Shown piece by piece: positions 15,001 through 30,000 of a stretch of 64,000 bases of DNA. Source of the stretch: Glandiceps talaboti (lineage: Eukaryota > Hemichordata > Enteropneusta > Spengelidae); assembly GCF_964340395.1 (NCBI RefSeq), contig NC_135555.1:21872225-21936224 (forward strand). Direction: 5' to 3'. Under the pieces are notes generated by a model. The model saw nothing but the letters and a program-made list of their open reading frames with translations, did not search any database and was not told the origin of the DNA. The translations under genes and the position numbers were made by a program. The first letter of the stretch is position 1; each line of letters opens with the position of its first letter.

Positions 15001-18000
15001 ATCATGAACTAGTGGCATGTGATAGCCTGCAAAGTGGTGACTCAGAGGTAACTTGTTTAATAAGTCATCCCTTAACCTTGAACCTAGTACTATAATCATG
15101 AACTAGTGGCATGTGATAGTCTGTAAGGCAGTGAGGTAACTTGTTGTTTAATAAGTCAATCCCTTAACCTTGAACCTAGTACTATAATCATGAACTAGTG
15201 GCATGTGATAGTCTGTAAGGCAGTGAGGTAACTTGTTTAATAAATCATCCCTTAACCTTGAACCTAGTACTATAATCATGAACATGGTGGCATGTGATAG
15301 TCTGTAAGGATTTGAGGTAACTTGTTCAATAAGTCATCCCTTAACCTTGAACCTAGTACTATAATCATGAACTAGTGGCATGTGATAGTCTGTAAGGCAG
15401 TGAGGTAACACTGTTGTTTAATAAGTCATCCCTTAACCTTGAACCTAGTACTATAATCATGAACTAGTGGCATGTGATAGTCTGTAAGGCAGTGAGGTAA
15501 CTTGTTGTTTATTAAATCATACCTTAACCTTGAACCTAGTACTATAATCATGAACTAGTGGCATGTGATAGTTGTAAGGCAGTGAGGTAACTTGTATAAT
15601 AATAAGTCGTCCCTTAACCTTGAACCTAGTACTATAATCATGAACATGGTGGCATGAGATAGTCTGTAAGGCAGTGAGGTAACTTGTTGTTTAATAAATC
15701 ATCCCTTAACCTTGAACCTAGTACTATAATCATGAACATGGTGGCATGTGATAGTCTGTAAGGCTTTGAGGTAACTTGTTCAATAAGTCATCCCTTAACC
15801 TTGAACCTAGTACTATAATCATGAACTAGTGGCATGTGATAGTCGGTAAGGCAGTGAGGTAACTTGTTGTTTAATAAATCATCCCTTAACCTTGAACCTA
15901 GTACTATAATCATGAACATGGTGGCATGTGATAGTCTGTAAGGCTTTGAGGTAACTTGTTCAATAAGTCATCCCTTAACCTTGAACGTCGTACTATAATC
16001 ATGAACTATGTGATAGTCTGTAAGGCAGTGAGGTAACTTGTATAATAATAAGTCATCCCTTAACCTTGAACCTAGTAGTATAATCATGAACATGGTGGCA
16101 TTTGATAGTCTGTAAGGCAGTGAGGTAACTTGTATAATAATAAGTCATCCCTTAACCCTGAACCTAGTAATATAATCATGAACATGGTGGCATGTGATAG
16201 TCTGTAAGCCAGTGAGGTAACACTGTTGGTTAATAAGTCATCCCTTAACCTTGAACCTAGTACTATAATCATGAACTAGTGGCATGTGATAGTCTGTAAG
16301 GCAGTGAGGTAACTTGTATAATAATAAGTCATCCCTTAACCTTGAACCTAGTAATATAATCATGAACATGGTGGCATGTGATAGTCTGTAAGCCAGTGAG
16401 GTAACTTGTTCAATAAGTCATCCCTTAACCTTGAACCTAGTACTATAATCATGAACTAGTGGCATGTGATAGTCTGTAAGGCAGTGAGGTAACACCGTTG
16501 TTTAATAAGTCATCCCTTAACCTTGAACCTAGTACTATAATCATGAACTAGTGGCATGTGATAGTCTGTAAGGCAGTGAGGTAACTTGTTGTTTAATAAA
16601 TCATCCCTTAATCTTGAACCTAGTACTATAATCATGAACTAGTGGCATGTGATAGTTGTAAGGCAGTGAGGTAACTTGTATAATAATAAGTCGTCCCTTT
16701 ACCTTGAACCTAGTACTATAATCATGAACATGGTGGCATGTGATAGTCTGTAAGGCAGTGAGGTAACTTGTTGTTTAATAAATCATCCCTTAACCTTGAA
16801 CCTAGTACTATAATCATGAACATGGTGGCATGTGATGGTCTGTAAGGCTTTGCGGTAACTTGTTCAATAAGTCATCCCTTAACCTTGAACCTAGTAATAT
16901 AATCATGAACTATTGGCATATGATAGTCTGTAAGGCAGTGAGGTAACTTGTTGTTTAATAAATCATCCCTTAACCTTGAACCTAGTACTATAATCATGAA
17001 CATGGTGGCATGTGATAGTCTGTAAGGCTTTGAGGTAACTTGTTCAATAAGTCATCCGTTAACCTTGAACCTAGTACTATAATCATGAACTAGTGGCATG
17101 TGATAGTCTGTAAGGCAGTGAGGTAACTTGTATAATAATAAGTCATCCCTTAACCTTGAACCTAGTAATATAATCATGAACATGGTGGCATGTGATAGTC
17201 TGTAAGCCAGTGAGGTAACTTGTTGTTTAATAAGTCATCCCTTAACCTTGAGCCTAGTACTATAATCATGAACTAGTGGCATGTGATAGTCTGTAAGGCA
17301 GTGAGGTAACTTGTTCTTTAATAAGTCATCCCTTAACCTTGAACCTAGCACAATAATCATGAACTAGTGGCATGTGATAGTCTGGAAGGCAGTGAGGTAA
17401 CTTGTATAATAATAAGTCATCCCTTAACCTTGAACCTAGTAATATAATCATGAACATGGTGGCATGTGATAGTCTGTAAGGCAGCGAGGTAACTTGTTGT
17501 TTAATAAGTCATCCCTTAACCTTGAACCTAGTACAATAATCATGAACTAGTGGCATGTGATAGTCTGGAAGGCAGTGAGGTAACTTGTATAATAATAAGT
17601 CATCCCTTAACCTTGAACCTAGTAATATAATCATGAACATGGTGGCATGTGATAGTCTGTAAGGCAGTGATTTAACTTGTTGTTTAATAAGTCATCTCTT
17701 AACCTTGAACCTAGTACTATAATCATGAACATGGTGGCATATGTGATAGTCTGTAAGGCAGTAACTTAAAGGTAACTTGTTTAATAAATCATCCCCTAAC
17801 CTTGAACCTAGTACTATAATCATGAATTAGTGGCATTGGATAGTCTTTAAGGTAGTGAGTGGGGTAACTTGTTGTTTAATAAGTCATCCCTTAACCTTGA
17901 ACCTAGTACTATAATCATGAACTAGTGGCATGTGATAGTCTGTAAGGCAGTGAGGTAACTTGTTGTTTAATAAGTCATCCCTTAAAATTGAACCTAATAC

Positions 18001-18054
18001 TATAATCATGAACTAGTGGCATGTGATAGCCTGCAAAGTGGTGAGGTAACTTGT
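1..18054 (+). repeat. Satellite domain S1: 7.83-kb higher-order repeat with nested 2.9-kb repeat
   Basis: Rare variant words recur at fixed distances. The insertion GACTCAGAGG occurs at 4,117, 7,034, 11,946 and 15,039, giving spacings of 2,917, 7,829 and 8,005 bp. The word CAGTAACTTAAAGG occurs at 6,841, 14,846 and 17,759 (8,005 and 2,913 bp). The unusual GGCAAGTGATAG at 361 recurs 7,829 bp later. From about 346 to about 4,480 the copy offset is 7,829 bp. It then becomes about 8,004 bp because a two-monomer segment is extra in the second copy near 12.4-12.6 kb. The first 345 bp instead match the segment starting at 3,642. Copies differ only by scattered single bases, so amplification is recent. 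Confidence 0.9.
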
Positions 18055-21000
18055 TTAATAAGTCATCCCTTAACCTTGAACCTAGTACTATAATCATGAA
18101 CATGGTGGCATGTGATAGCTAGTCTGTAAGGGTTTGAGGTAACTTGTTCAATAAGTCATCCCTTAACCTTGAACCTAGTACTATAATCATGAACTAGTGG
18201 CATGTGATAGTCTGTAAGGCAGTGAGTTAACACTGTGGTTTAATAAGTCATCCCTTAACCTTGAACCTAGTACTATAATCATGAACTAGTGGCATGTGAT
18301 AGTCTGTAAGGCAGTGAGGTAACATGTATAATAATAAGTCATCCCTTAACCTTGAACCTAGTAATATAATCATGAACATGGTGGCATGTGATAGTCTGTA
18401 AGGCAGTGATTTAACTTGTTGTTTAATAAGTCATCTCTTAACCTTGAGCCAAGTACTATAATCATGAACTAGTGGCATGTGATAGTCTGTAAGGCAGTGA
18501 GGTAACTTGTTTAATAAGTCATCCCTTAACCTTGAACCTAGTACTATAATCATGAACATGGTGGCATGTGATAGTCTGTCAGGTAGTAATGTAACTTGTT
18601 TAATAAATCATCCCTTAACCTTGAACCTAGTACTATAATCATGAACTAGTGGCATGTGATAGTCTGTAAGGCAGTGAGGTAACTTGTTGTTTAATAAGTC
18701 ATCCCTTAACATTGAACCTAGTACTATAATCATGAACTAGTGGCATGTGATAGCCTGTAAAGTGGTGAGGTAACTTGTTTCATAAGTCATCCCTTAACCT
18801 TGAACCTAGTACTATAATCATGAACTAGTGGTATGTGATAGTCTGTAAGGCAGTGAGGTAACTTGTTATTTAATAAGTCATCCCTTAACCTAGAACCCTG
18901 TACTATAATCAAGAACATGGTGGCATGTGATAGTCTGTAAGGCAGTGAGGTAACTTGTATAATAATAAGTCATCCCTTAACCTTGAACCAAGTACTATAA
19001 TCATGAACATGGTGGCATGTGATAGTCTGTAAGGCAGTGAGGTAACTTGTTGTTTAATAAATCATCCCTTAACTTTGAACCTAGTACTATAATCATGAAC
19101 ATGGTGGCATGTGATAGTCGGTAAGGCAGTGAGGTAACTTGTTGTTTAATAAGTCATCCCTTAACCTTGAACCTAGTACTATAATCATGAACTAGTGGCA
19201 TGTGATAGCCTGTAAAGTGGTGAGGTAACTTGTTTCATAAGTCATCCCTTAACCTTGAACCTAGTACTATAATCATGAACATGGTGGCATGTGGTAGTCT
19301 GTAAGGCAGTGAGGTAACTTGTTATTTAATAAGTCATCCCTTAACCTTGAACCTAGTACTATAATCATGAACTATTGGCATGTGATAGTCTGTAAGGCAA
19401 TGAGGTAACTTGTATAATAATAAGTCATCCCTTAACCTTGAACCTAGTACTATAATCATGAACTAGTGGCATGTGATAGTCTGTAAGGCAGTGAGGTAAC
19501 TTGTTCTTTAATAAGTCATCCCTTAACCTTGAACCTAGCACAATAATCATGAACTAGTGGCATGTGATAGTCTGGAAGGCAGTGAGGTAACTTGTATAAT
19601 AATAAGTCATCCCTTAACCTTGAACCTAGTAATATAATCATGAACATGGTGGCATGTGATAGTCTGTAAGGCAGTGAGGTAACTTGTTTAATAAGTTATC
19701 CCTTAACCTTGAACCTAGTACTATAATCGTGAACATGGTGGCATATGTGATAGTCTGTAAGGCAGTAAGGTAACTTGTTTAATAAATCATCCCTTAACCT
19801 TGAACCTAGTACTATAATCATGAATTAGTGGCATTTGATAGTCTGTAAGGCAGTGAGGTAACTTGTTGTTTAATAAGTCATCCCTTAACATTGAACCTAA
19901 TACTATAATCATGAACTAGTGGCATGTGATAGCCTGCAAAGTGGTGAGGTAACTTGTTTAATAAGTCATCCCTTAACCTTGAACCTAGTACTATAATCAT
20001 GAACATGGTGGCATGTGATAGTCTGTAAGGGTTTGAGGTAACTTGTTCAATAAGTCATCCCTTAACCTTGAACCTAGTACTATAATCATGAACTAGTGGC
20101 ATGTGATAGTCTGTAAGGCAGTGAGTTAACACTGTGGTTTAATAAGTCATCCCTTAACCTTGAACCTAGTACTATAATCATGAACTAGTGGCATGTGATA
20201 GCCTGCAAAGTGGTGAGGTAACTTGTTTAATAAGTCATCCCTTAACCTTGAACCTAGTACTATAATCATGAACATGGTGGCATGTGATAGTCTGTAAGGG
20301 TTTGAGGTAACTTGTTCAATAAGTCATCCCTTAACCTTGAACCTAGTACTATAATCATGAACTAGTGGCATGTGATAGTCTGTAAGGCAGTGAGTTAACA
20401 CTGTGGTTTAATAAGTCATCCCTTAACCTTGAACCTAGTACTATAATCATGAACTAGTGGCATGTGATAGTCTGTAAGGCAGTGAGGTAACTTGTTGTTT
20501 AATAAGTCATCCCTTAACATTGAACCTAATACTATAATCATGAACTAGTGGCATGTGATAGCCTGCAAAGTGGTGAGGTAACTTGTTTAATAAGTCATCC
20601 CTTAACCTTGAACCTAGTACTATAATCATGAACATGGTGGCATGTGATAGTCTGTAAGGGTTTGAGGTAACTTGTTCAATAAGTCATCCCTTAACCTTGA
20701 ACCTAGTACTATAATCATGAACTAGTGGCATGTGATAGTCTGTAAGGCAGTGAGTTAACACTGTGGTTTAATAAGTCATCCCTTAACCTTGAACCTAGTA
20801 CTATAATCATGAACTAGTGGCATGTGATAGTCTGTAAGGCAGTGAGGTAACATGTATAATAATGAGTCATCCCTTAACCTTGAACCTAGTAATATAATCA
20901 TGAACATGGTGGCATGTGATAGTCTGTAAGGCAGTGATTTAACTTGTTGTTTAATAAGTCATCTCTTAACCTTGAGCCAAGTACTATAATCATGAACTAG

Positions 21001-24000
21001 TGGCATGTGATAGTCTGTAAGGCAGTGAGGTAACTTGTTTAATAAGTCATCCCTTAACCTTGAACCTAGTACTATAATCATGAACATGGTGGCATGTGAT
21101 AGTCTGTAAGGTAGTAATGTAACTTGTTTAATAAATCATCCCTTAACCTTGAACCTAGTACTATAATCATGAACTAGTGGCATGTGATAGTCTGTAAGGC
21201 AGTGAGGTAACTTGTTGTTTAATAAGTCATCCCTTAACATTGAACCTAGTACTATAATCATGAACTAGTGGCATGTGATAGCCTGTAAAGTGGTGAGGTA
21301 ACTTGTTTCATAAGTCATCCCTTAACCTTGAACCTAGTACTATAATCATGAACTAGTGGTATGTGATAGTCTGTAAGGCAGTGAGGTAACTTGTTATTTA
21401 ATAAGTCATCCCTTAACCTAGAACCCTGTACTATAATCATGAACATGGTGGCATGTGATAGTCTGTAAGGCAGTGAGGTAACTTGTATAATAATAAGTCA
21501 TCCCTTAACCTTGAACCTAGTACTATAATCATGAACATGGTGGCATGTGATAGTCTGTAAGGCAGTGAGGTAACTTGTTGTTTAATAAATCATCCCTTAA
21601 CCTTGAACCTAGTACTATAATCATGAACATGGTGGCATGTGATAGTCTGTAAGGCAGTGATGTAACTTGTTGTTTAATAAATCATCCCTTAACCTTGAAC
21701 CTAGTACTATAATCATGAACATGGTGGCATGTGATAGTCTGTAAGGCAGTGAGGTAACTTGTTGTTTAATAAGTCATCCCTTAACCTTGAACCTAGTACT
21801 ATAATCATGAACTAGTGGCATGTGATAGCCTGTAAAGTGGTGAGGTAACTTGTTTAATAAGTCATCCCTTAACCTTGAACCTAGTACTATAATCATGAAC
21901 ATGGTGGCATGTGATAGCTAGTCTGTAAGGGTTTGAGGTAACTTGTTCAATAAGTCATCCCTTAACCTTGAACCTAGTACTATAATCATGAACTAGTGGC
22001 ATGTGATAGTCTGTAAGGCAGTGAGTTAACACCGTGGTTTAATAAGTCATCCCTTAACCTTGAACCTAGTACTATAATCATGAACTAGTGGCATGTGATA
22101 GTCTGTAAGGCAGTGAGGTAACATGTATAATAATAAGTCATCCCTTAACCTTGAACCTAGTAATATAATCATGAACATGGTGGCATGTGATAGTCTGTAA
22201 GGCAGTGATTTAACTTGTTGTTTAATAAGTCATCTCTTAACCTTGAGCCAAGTACTATAATCATGAACTAGTGGCATGTGATAGTCTGTAAGGCAGTGAG
22301 GTAACTTGTTTAATAAGTCATCCCTTAACCTTGAACCTAGTACTATAATCATGAACATGGTGGCATGTGATAGTCTGTCAGGTAGTAATGTAACTTGTTT
22401 AATAAATCATCCCTTAACCTTGAACCTAGTACTATAATCATGAACTAGTGGCATGTGATAGTCTGTAAGGCAGTGAGGTAACTTGTTGTTTAATAAGTCA
22501 TCCCTTAACATTGAACCTAGTACTATAATCATGAACTAGTGGCATGTGATAGCCTGTAAAGTGGTGAGGTAACTTGTTTCATAAGTCATCCCTTAACCTT
22601 GAACCTAGTACTATAATCATGAACTAGTGGTATGTGATAGTCTGTAAGGCAGTGAGGTAACTTGTTATTTAATAAGTCATCCCTTAACCTAGAACCCTGT
22701 ACTATAATCAAGAACATGGTGGCATGTGATAGTCTGTAAGGCAGTGAGGTAACTTGTATAATAATAAGTCATCCCTTAACCTTGAACCAAGTACTATAAT
22801 CATGAACATGGTGGCATGTGATAGTCTGTAAGGCAGTGAGGTAACTTGTTGTTTAATAAATCATCCCTTAACTTTGAACCTAGTACTATAATCATGAACA
22901 TGGTGGCATGTGATAGTCGGTAAGGCAGTGAGGTAACTTGTTGTTTAATAAGTCATCCCTTAACCTTGAACCTAGTACTATAATCATGAACTAGTGGCAT
23001 GTGATAGCCTGTAAAGTGGTGAGGTAACTTGTTTCATAAGTCATCCCTTAACCTTGAACCTAGTACTATAATCATGAACATGGTGGCATGTGGTAGTCTG
23101 TAAGGCAGTGAGGTAACTTGTTATTTAATAAGTCATCCCTTAACCTTGAACCTAGTACTATAATCATGAACTATTGGCATGTGATAGTCTGTAAGGCAAT
23201 GAGGTAACTTGTATAATAATAAGTCATCCCTTAACCTTGAACCTAGTACTATAATCATGAACTAGTGGCATGTGATAGTCTGTAAGGCAGTGAGGTAACA
23301 TGTATAATAATGAGTCATCCCTTAACCTTGAACCTAGTAATATAATCATGAACATGGTGGCATGTGATAGTCTGTAAGGCAGTGATTTAACTTGTTGTTT
23401 AATAAGTCATCTCTTAACCTTGAGCCAAGTACTATAATCATGAACTAGTGGCATGTGATAGTCTGTAAGGCAGTGAGGTAACTTGTTTAATAAGTCATCC
23501 CTTAACCTTGAACCTAGTACTATAATCATGAACATGGTGGCATGTGATAGTCTGTAAGGTAGTAATGTAACTTGTTTAATAAATCATCCCTTAACCTTGA
23601 ACCTAGTACTATAATCATGAACTAGTGGCATGTGATAGTCTGTAAGGCAGTGAGGTAACTTGTTGTTTAATAAGTCATCCCTTAACATTGAACCTAGTAC
23701 TATAATCATGAACTAGTGGCATGTGATAGCCTGTAAAGTGGTGAGGTAACTTGTTTCATAAGTCATCCCTTAACCTTGAACCTAGTACTATAATCATGAA
23801 CTAGTGGTATGTGATAGTCTGTAAGGCAGTGAGGTAACTTGTTATTTAATAAGTCATCCCTTAACCTAGAACCCTGTACTATAATCATGAACATGGTGGC
23901 ATGTGATAGTCTGTAAGGCAGTGAGGTAACTTGTATAATAATAAGTCATCCCTTAACCTTGAACCTAGTACTATAATCATGAACATGGTGGCATGTGATA

Positions 24001-27000
24001 GTCTGTAAGGCAGTGAGGTAACTTGTTGTTTAATAAATCATCCCTTAACCTTGAACCTAGTACTATAATCATGAACATGGTGGCATGTGATAGTCTGTAA
24101 GGCAGTGATGTAACTTGTTGTTTAATAAATCATCCCTTAACCTTGAACCTAGTACTATAATCATGAACATGGTGGCATGTGATAGTCTGTAAGGCAGTGA
24201 GGTAACTTGTTGTTTAATAAGTCATCCCTTAACCTTGAACCTAGTACTATAATCATGAACTAGTGGCATGTGATAGCCTGTAAAGTGGTGAGGTAACTTG
24301 TTTAATAAGTCATCCCTTAACCTTGAACCTAGTACTATAATCATGAACATGGTGGCATGTGATAGCTAGTCTGTAAGGGTTTGAGGTAACTTGTTCAATA
24401 AGTCATCCCTTAACCTTGAACCTAGTACTATAATCATGAACTAGTGGCATGTGATAGTCTGTAAGGCAGTGAGTTAACACCGTGGTTTAATAAGTCATCC
24501 CTTAACCTTGAACCTAGTACTATAATCATGAACTAGTGGCATGTGATAGTCTGTAAGGCAGTGAGGTAACATGTATAATAATAAGTCATCCCTTAACCTT
24601 GAACCTAGTAATATAATCATGAACATGGTGGCATGTGATAGTCTGTAAGGCAGTGATTTAACTTGTTGTTTAATAAGTCATCTCTTAACCTTGAGCCAAG
24701 TACTATAATCATGAACTAGTGGCATGTGATAGTCTGTAAGGCAGTGAGGTAACTTGTTTAATAAGTCATCCCTTAACCTTGAACCTAGTACTATAATCAT
24801 GAACATGGTGGCATGTGATAGTCTGTCAGGTAGTAATGTAACTTGTTTAATAAATCATCCCTTAACCTTGAACCTAGTACTATAATCATGAACTAGTGGC
24901 ATGTGATAGTCTGTAAGGCAGTGAGGTAACTTGTTGTTTAATAAGTCATCCCTTAACATTGAACCTAGTACTATAATCATGAACTAGTGGCATGTGATAG
25001 CCTGTAAAGTGGTGAGGTAACTTGTTTCATAAGTCATCCCTTAACCTTGAACCTAGTACTATAATCATGAACTAGTGGTATGTGATAGTCTGTAAGGCAG
25101 TGAGGTAACTTGTTATTTAATAAGTCATCCCTTAACCTAGAACCCTGTACTATAATCAAGAACATGGTGGCATGTGATAGTCTGTAAGGCAGTGAGGTAA
25201 CTTGTATAATAATAAGTCATCCCTTAACCTTGAACCAAGTACTATAATCATGAACATGGTGGCATGTGATAGTCTGTAAGGCAGTGAGGTAACTTGTTGT
25301 TTAATAAATCATCCCTTAACTTTGAACCTAGTACTATAATCATGAACATGGTGGCATGTGATAGTCGGTAAGGCAGTGAGGTAACTTGTTGTTTAATAAG
25401 TCATCCCTTAACCTTGAACCTAGTACTATAATCATGAACTAGTGGCATGTGATAGCCTGTAAAGTGGTGAGGTAACTTGTTTCATAAGTCATCCCTTAAC
25501 CTTGAACCTAGTACTATAATCATGAACATGGTGGCATGTGGTAGTCTGTAAGGCAGTGAGGTAACTTGTTATTTAATAAGTCATCCCTTAACCTTGAACC
25601 TAGTACTATAATCATGAACTATTGGCATGTGATAGTCTGTAAGGCAATGAGGTAACTTGTATAATAATAAGTCATCCCTTAACCTTGAACCTAGTACTAT
25701 AATCATGAACTAGTGGCATGTGATAGTCTGTAAGGCAGTGAGGTAACTTGTTCTTTAATAAGTCATCCCTTAACCTTGAACCTAGCACAATAATCATGAA
25801 CTAGTGGCATGTGATAGTCTGGAAGGCAGTGAGGTAACTTGTATAATAATAAGTCATCCCTTAACCTTGAACCTAGTAATATAATCATGAACATGGTGGC
25901 ATGTGATAGTCTGTAAGGCAGTGAGGTAACTTGTTTAATAAGTTATCCCTTAACCTTGAACCTAGTACTATAATCGTGAACATGGTGGCATATGTGATAG
26001 TCTGTAAGGCAGTAAGGTAACTTGTTTAATAAATCATCCCTTAACCTTTAACCTAGTACTATAATCATGAATTAGTGGCATTTGATAGTCTGTAAGGCAG
26101 TGAGGTAACTTGTTGTTTAATAAGTCATCCCTTAACATTGAACCTAATACTATAATCATGAACTAGTGGCATGTGATAGCCTGCAAAGTGGTGAGGTAAC
26201 TTGTTTAATAAGTCATCCCTTAACCTTGAACCTAGTACTATAATCATGAACATGGTGGCATGTGATAGTCTGTAAGGGTTTGAGGTAACTTGTTCAATAA
26301 GTCATCCCTTAACCTTGAACCTAGTACTATAATCATGAACTAGTGGCATGTGATAGTCTGTAAGGCAGTGAGTTAACACTGTGGTTTAATAAGTCATCCC
26401 TTAACCTTGAACCTAGTACTATAATCATGAACTAGTGGCATGTGATAGCCTGCAAAGTGGTGAGGTAACTTGTTTAATAAGTCATCCCTTAACCTTGAAC
26501 CTAGTACTATAATCATGAACATGGTGGCATGTGATAGTCTGTAAGGGTTTGAGGTAACTTGTTCAATAAGTCATCCCTTAACCTTGAACCTAGTACTATA
26601 ATCATGAACTAGTGGCATGTGATAGTCTGTAAGGCAGTGAGTTAACACTGTGGTTTAATAAGTCATCCCTTAACCTTGAACCTAGTACTATAATCATGAA
26701 CTAGTGGCATGTGATAGTCTGTAAGGCAGTGAGGTAACTTGTTGTTTAATAAGTCATCCCTTAACATTGAACCTAATACTATAATCATGAACTAGTGGCA
26801 TGTGATAGCCTGCAAAGTGGTGAGGTAACTTGTTTAATAAGTCATCCCTTAACCTTGAACCTAGTACTATAATCATGAACATGGTGGCATGTGATAGTCT
26901 GTAAGGGTTTGAGGTAACTTGTTCAATAAGTCATCCCTTAACCTTGAACCTAGTACTATAATCATGAACTAGTGGCATGTGATAGTCTGTAAGGCAGTGA

Positions 27001-30000
27001 GTTAACACTGTGGTTTAATAAGTCATCCCTTAACCTTGAACCTAGTACTATAATCATGAACTAGTGGCATGTGATAGTCTGTAAGGCAGTGAGGTAACAT
27101 GTATAATAATGAGTCATCCCTTAACCTTGAACCTAGTAATATAATCATGAACATGGTGGCATGTGATAGTCTGTAAGGCAGTGATTTAACTTGTTGTTTA
27201 ATAAGTCATCTCTTAACCTTGAGCCAAGTACTATAATCATGAACTAGTGGCATGTGATAGTCTGTAAGGCAGTGAGGTAACTTGTTTAATAAGTCATCCC
27301 TTAACCTTGAACCTAGTACTATAATCATGAACATGGTGGCATGTGATAGTCTGTAAGGTAGTAATGTAACTTGTTTAATAAATCATCCCTTAACCTTGAA
27401 CCTAGTACTATAATCATGAACTAGTGGCATGTGATAGTCTGTAAGGCAGTGAGGTAACTTGTTGTTTAATAAGTCATCCCTTAACATTGAACCTAGTACT
27501 ATAATCATGAACTAGTGGCATGTGATAGCCTGTAAAGTGGTGAGGTAACTTGTTTCATAAGTCATCCCTTAACCTTGAACCTAGTACTATAATCATGAAC
27601 TAGTGGTATGTGATAGTCTGTAAGGCAGTGAGGTAACTTGTTATTTAATAAGTCATCCCTTAACCTAGAACCCTGTACTATAATCATGAACATGGTGGCA
27701 TGTGATAGTCTGTAAGGCAGTGAGGTAACTTGTATAATAATAATTAAGTCATCCCTTAACCTTGAACCTAGTACTATAATCATGAACATGGTGGCATGTG
27801 ATAGTCTGTAAGGCAGTGAGGTAACTTGTTGTTTAATAAATCATCCCTTAACCTTGAACCTAGTACTATAATCATGAACATGGTGGCATGTGATAGTCTG
27901 TAAGGCAGTGATGTAACTTGTTGTTTAATAAATCATCCCTTAACCTTGAACCTAGTACTATAATCATGAACATGGTGGCATGTGATAGTCTGTAAGGCAG
28001 TGAGGTAACTTGTTGTTTAATAAGTCATCCCTTAACCTTGAACCTAGTACTATAATCATGAACTAGTGGCATGTGATAGCCTGTAAAGTGGTGAGGTAAC
28101 TTGTTTAATAAGTCATCCCTTAACCTTGAACCTAGTACTATAATCATGAACATGGTGGCATGTGATAGCTAGTCTGTAAGGGTTTGAGGTAACTTGTTCA
28201 ATAAGTCATCCCTTAACCTTGAACCTAGTACTATAATCATGAACTAGTGGCATGTGATAGTCTGTAAGGCAGTGAGTTAACACCGTGGTTTAATAAGTCA
28301 TCCCTTAACCTTGAACCTAGTACTATAATCATGAACTAGTGGCATGTGATAGTCTGTAAGGCAGTGAGGTAACATGTATAATAATAAGTCATCCCTTAAC
28401 CTTGAACCTAGTAATATAATCATGAACATGGTGGCATGTGATAGTCTGTAAGGCAGTGATTTAACTTGTTGTTTAATAAGTCATCTCTTAACCTTGAGCC
28501 AAGTACTATAATCATGAACTAGTGGCATGTGATAGTCTGTAAGGCAGTGAGGTAACTTGTTTAATAAGTCATCCCTTAACCTTGAACCTAGTACTATAAT
28601 CATGAACATGGTGGCATGTGATAGTCTGTCAGGTAGTAATGTAACTTGTTTAATAAATCATCCCTTAACCTTGAACCTAGTACTATAATCATGAACTAGT
28701 GGCATGTGATAGTCTGTAAGGCAGTGAGGTAACTTGTTGTTTAATAAGTCATCCCTTAACATTGAACCTAGTACTATAATCATGAACTAGTGGCATGTGA
28801 TAGCCTGTAAAGTGGTGAGGTAACTTGTTTCATAAGTCATCCCTTAACTTTGAACCTAGTACTATAATCATGAACTAGTGGTATGTGATAGTCTGTAAGG
28901 CAGTGAGGTAACTTGTTATTTAATAAGTCATCCCTTAACCTAGAACCCTGTACTATAATCAAGAACATGGTGGCATGTGATAGTCTGTAAGGCAGTGAGG
29001 TAACTTGTATAATAATAAGTCATCCCTTAACCTTGAACCAAGTACTATAATCATGAACATGGTGGCATGTGATAGTCTGTAAGGCAGTGAGGTAACTTGT
29101 TGTTTAATAAATCATCCCTTAACTTTGAACCTAGTACTATAATCATGAACATGGTGGCATGTGATAGTCTGTAAGGCAGTGAGGTAACTTGTTGTTTAAT
29201 AAGTCATCCCTTAACCTTGAACCTAGTACTATAATCATGAACTAGTGGCATGTGATAGCCTGTAAAGTGGTGATTTAACTTGTTTCATAAGTCATCCCTT
29301 AACCTTGAACCTAGTACTATAATCATGAACATGGTGGCATGTGGTAGTCTGTAAGGCAGTGAGGTAACTTGTTATTTAATAAGTCATCCCTTAACCTTGA
29401 ACCTAGTACTATAATCATGAACTATTGGCATGTGATAGTCTGTAAGGCAATGAGGTAACTTGTATAATAATAAGTCATCCCTTAACCTTGAACCTAGTAC
29501 TATAATCATGAACTAGTGGCATGTGATAGTCTGTAAGGCAGTGAGGTAACTTGTTCTTTAATAAGTCATCCCTTAACCTTGAACCTAGCACAATAATCAT
29601 GAACTAGTGGCATGTGATAGTCTGGAAGGCAGTGAGGTAACTTGTATAATAATAAGTCATCCCTTAACCTTGAACCTAGTAATATAATCATGAACATGGT
29701 GGCATGTGATAGTCTGTAAGGCAGTGAGGTAACTTGTTTAATAAGTTATCCCTTAACCTTGAACCTAGTACTATAATCGTGAACATGGTGGCATATGTGA
29801 TAGTCTGTAAGGCAGTAAGGTAACTTGTTTAATAAATCATCCCTTAACCTTTAACCTAGTACTATAATCATGAATTAGTGGCATTTGATAGTCTGTAAGG
29901 CAGTGAGGTAACTTGTTGTTTAATAAGTCATCCCTTAACATTGAACCTAATACTATAATCATGAACTAGTGGCATGTGATAGCCTGCAAAGTGGTGAGGT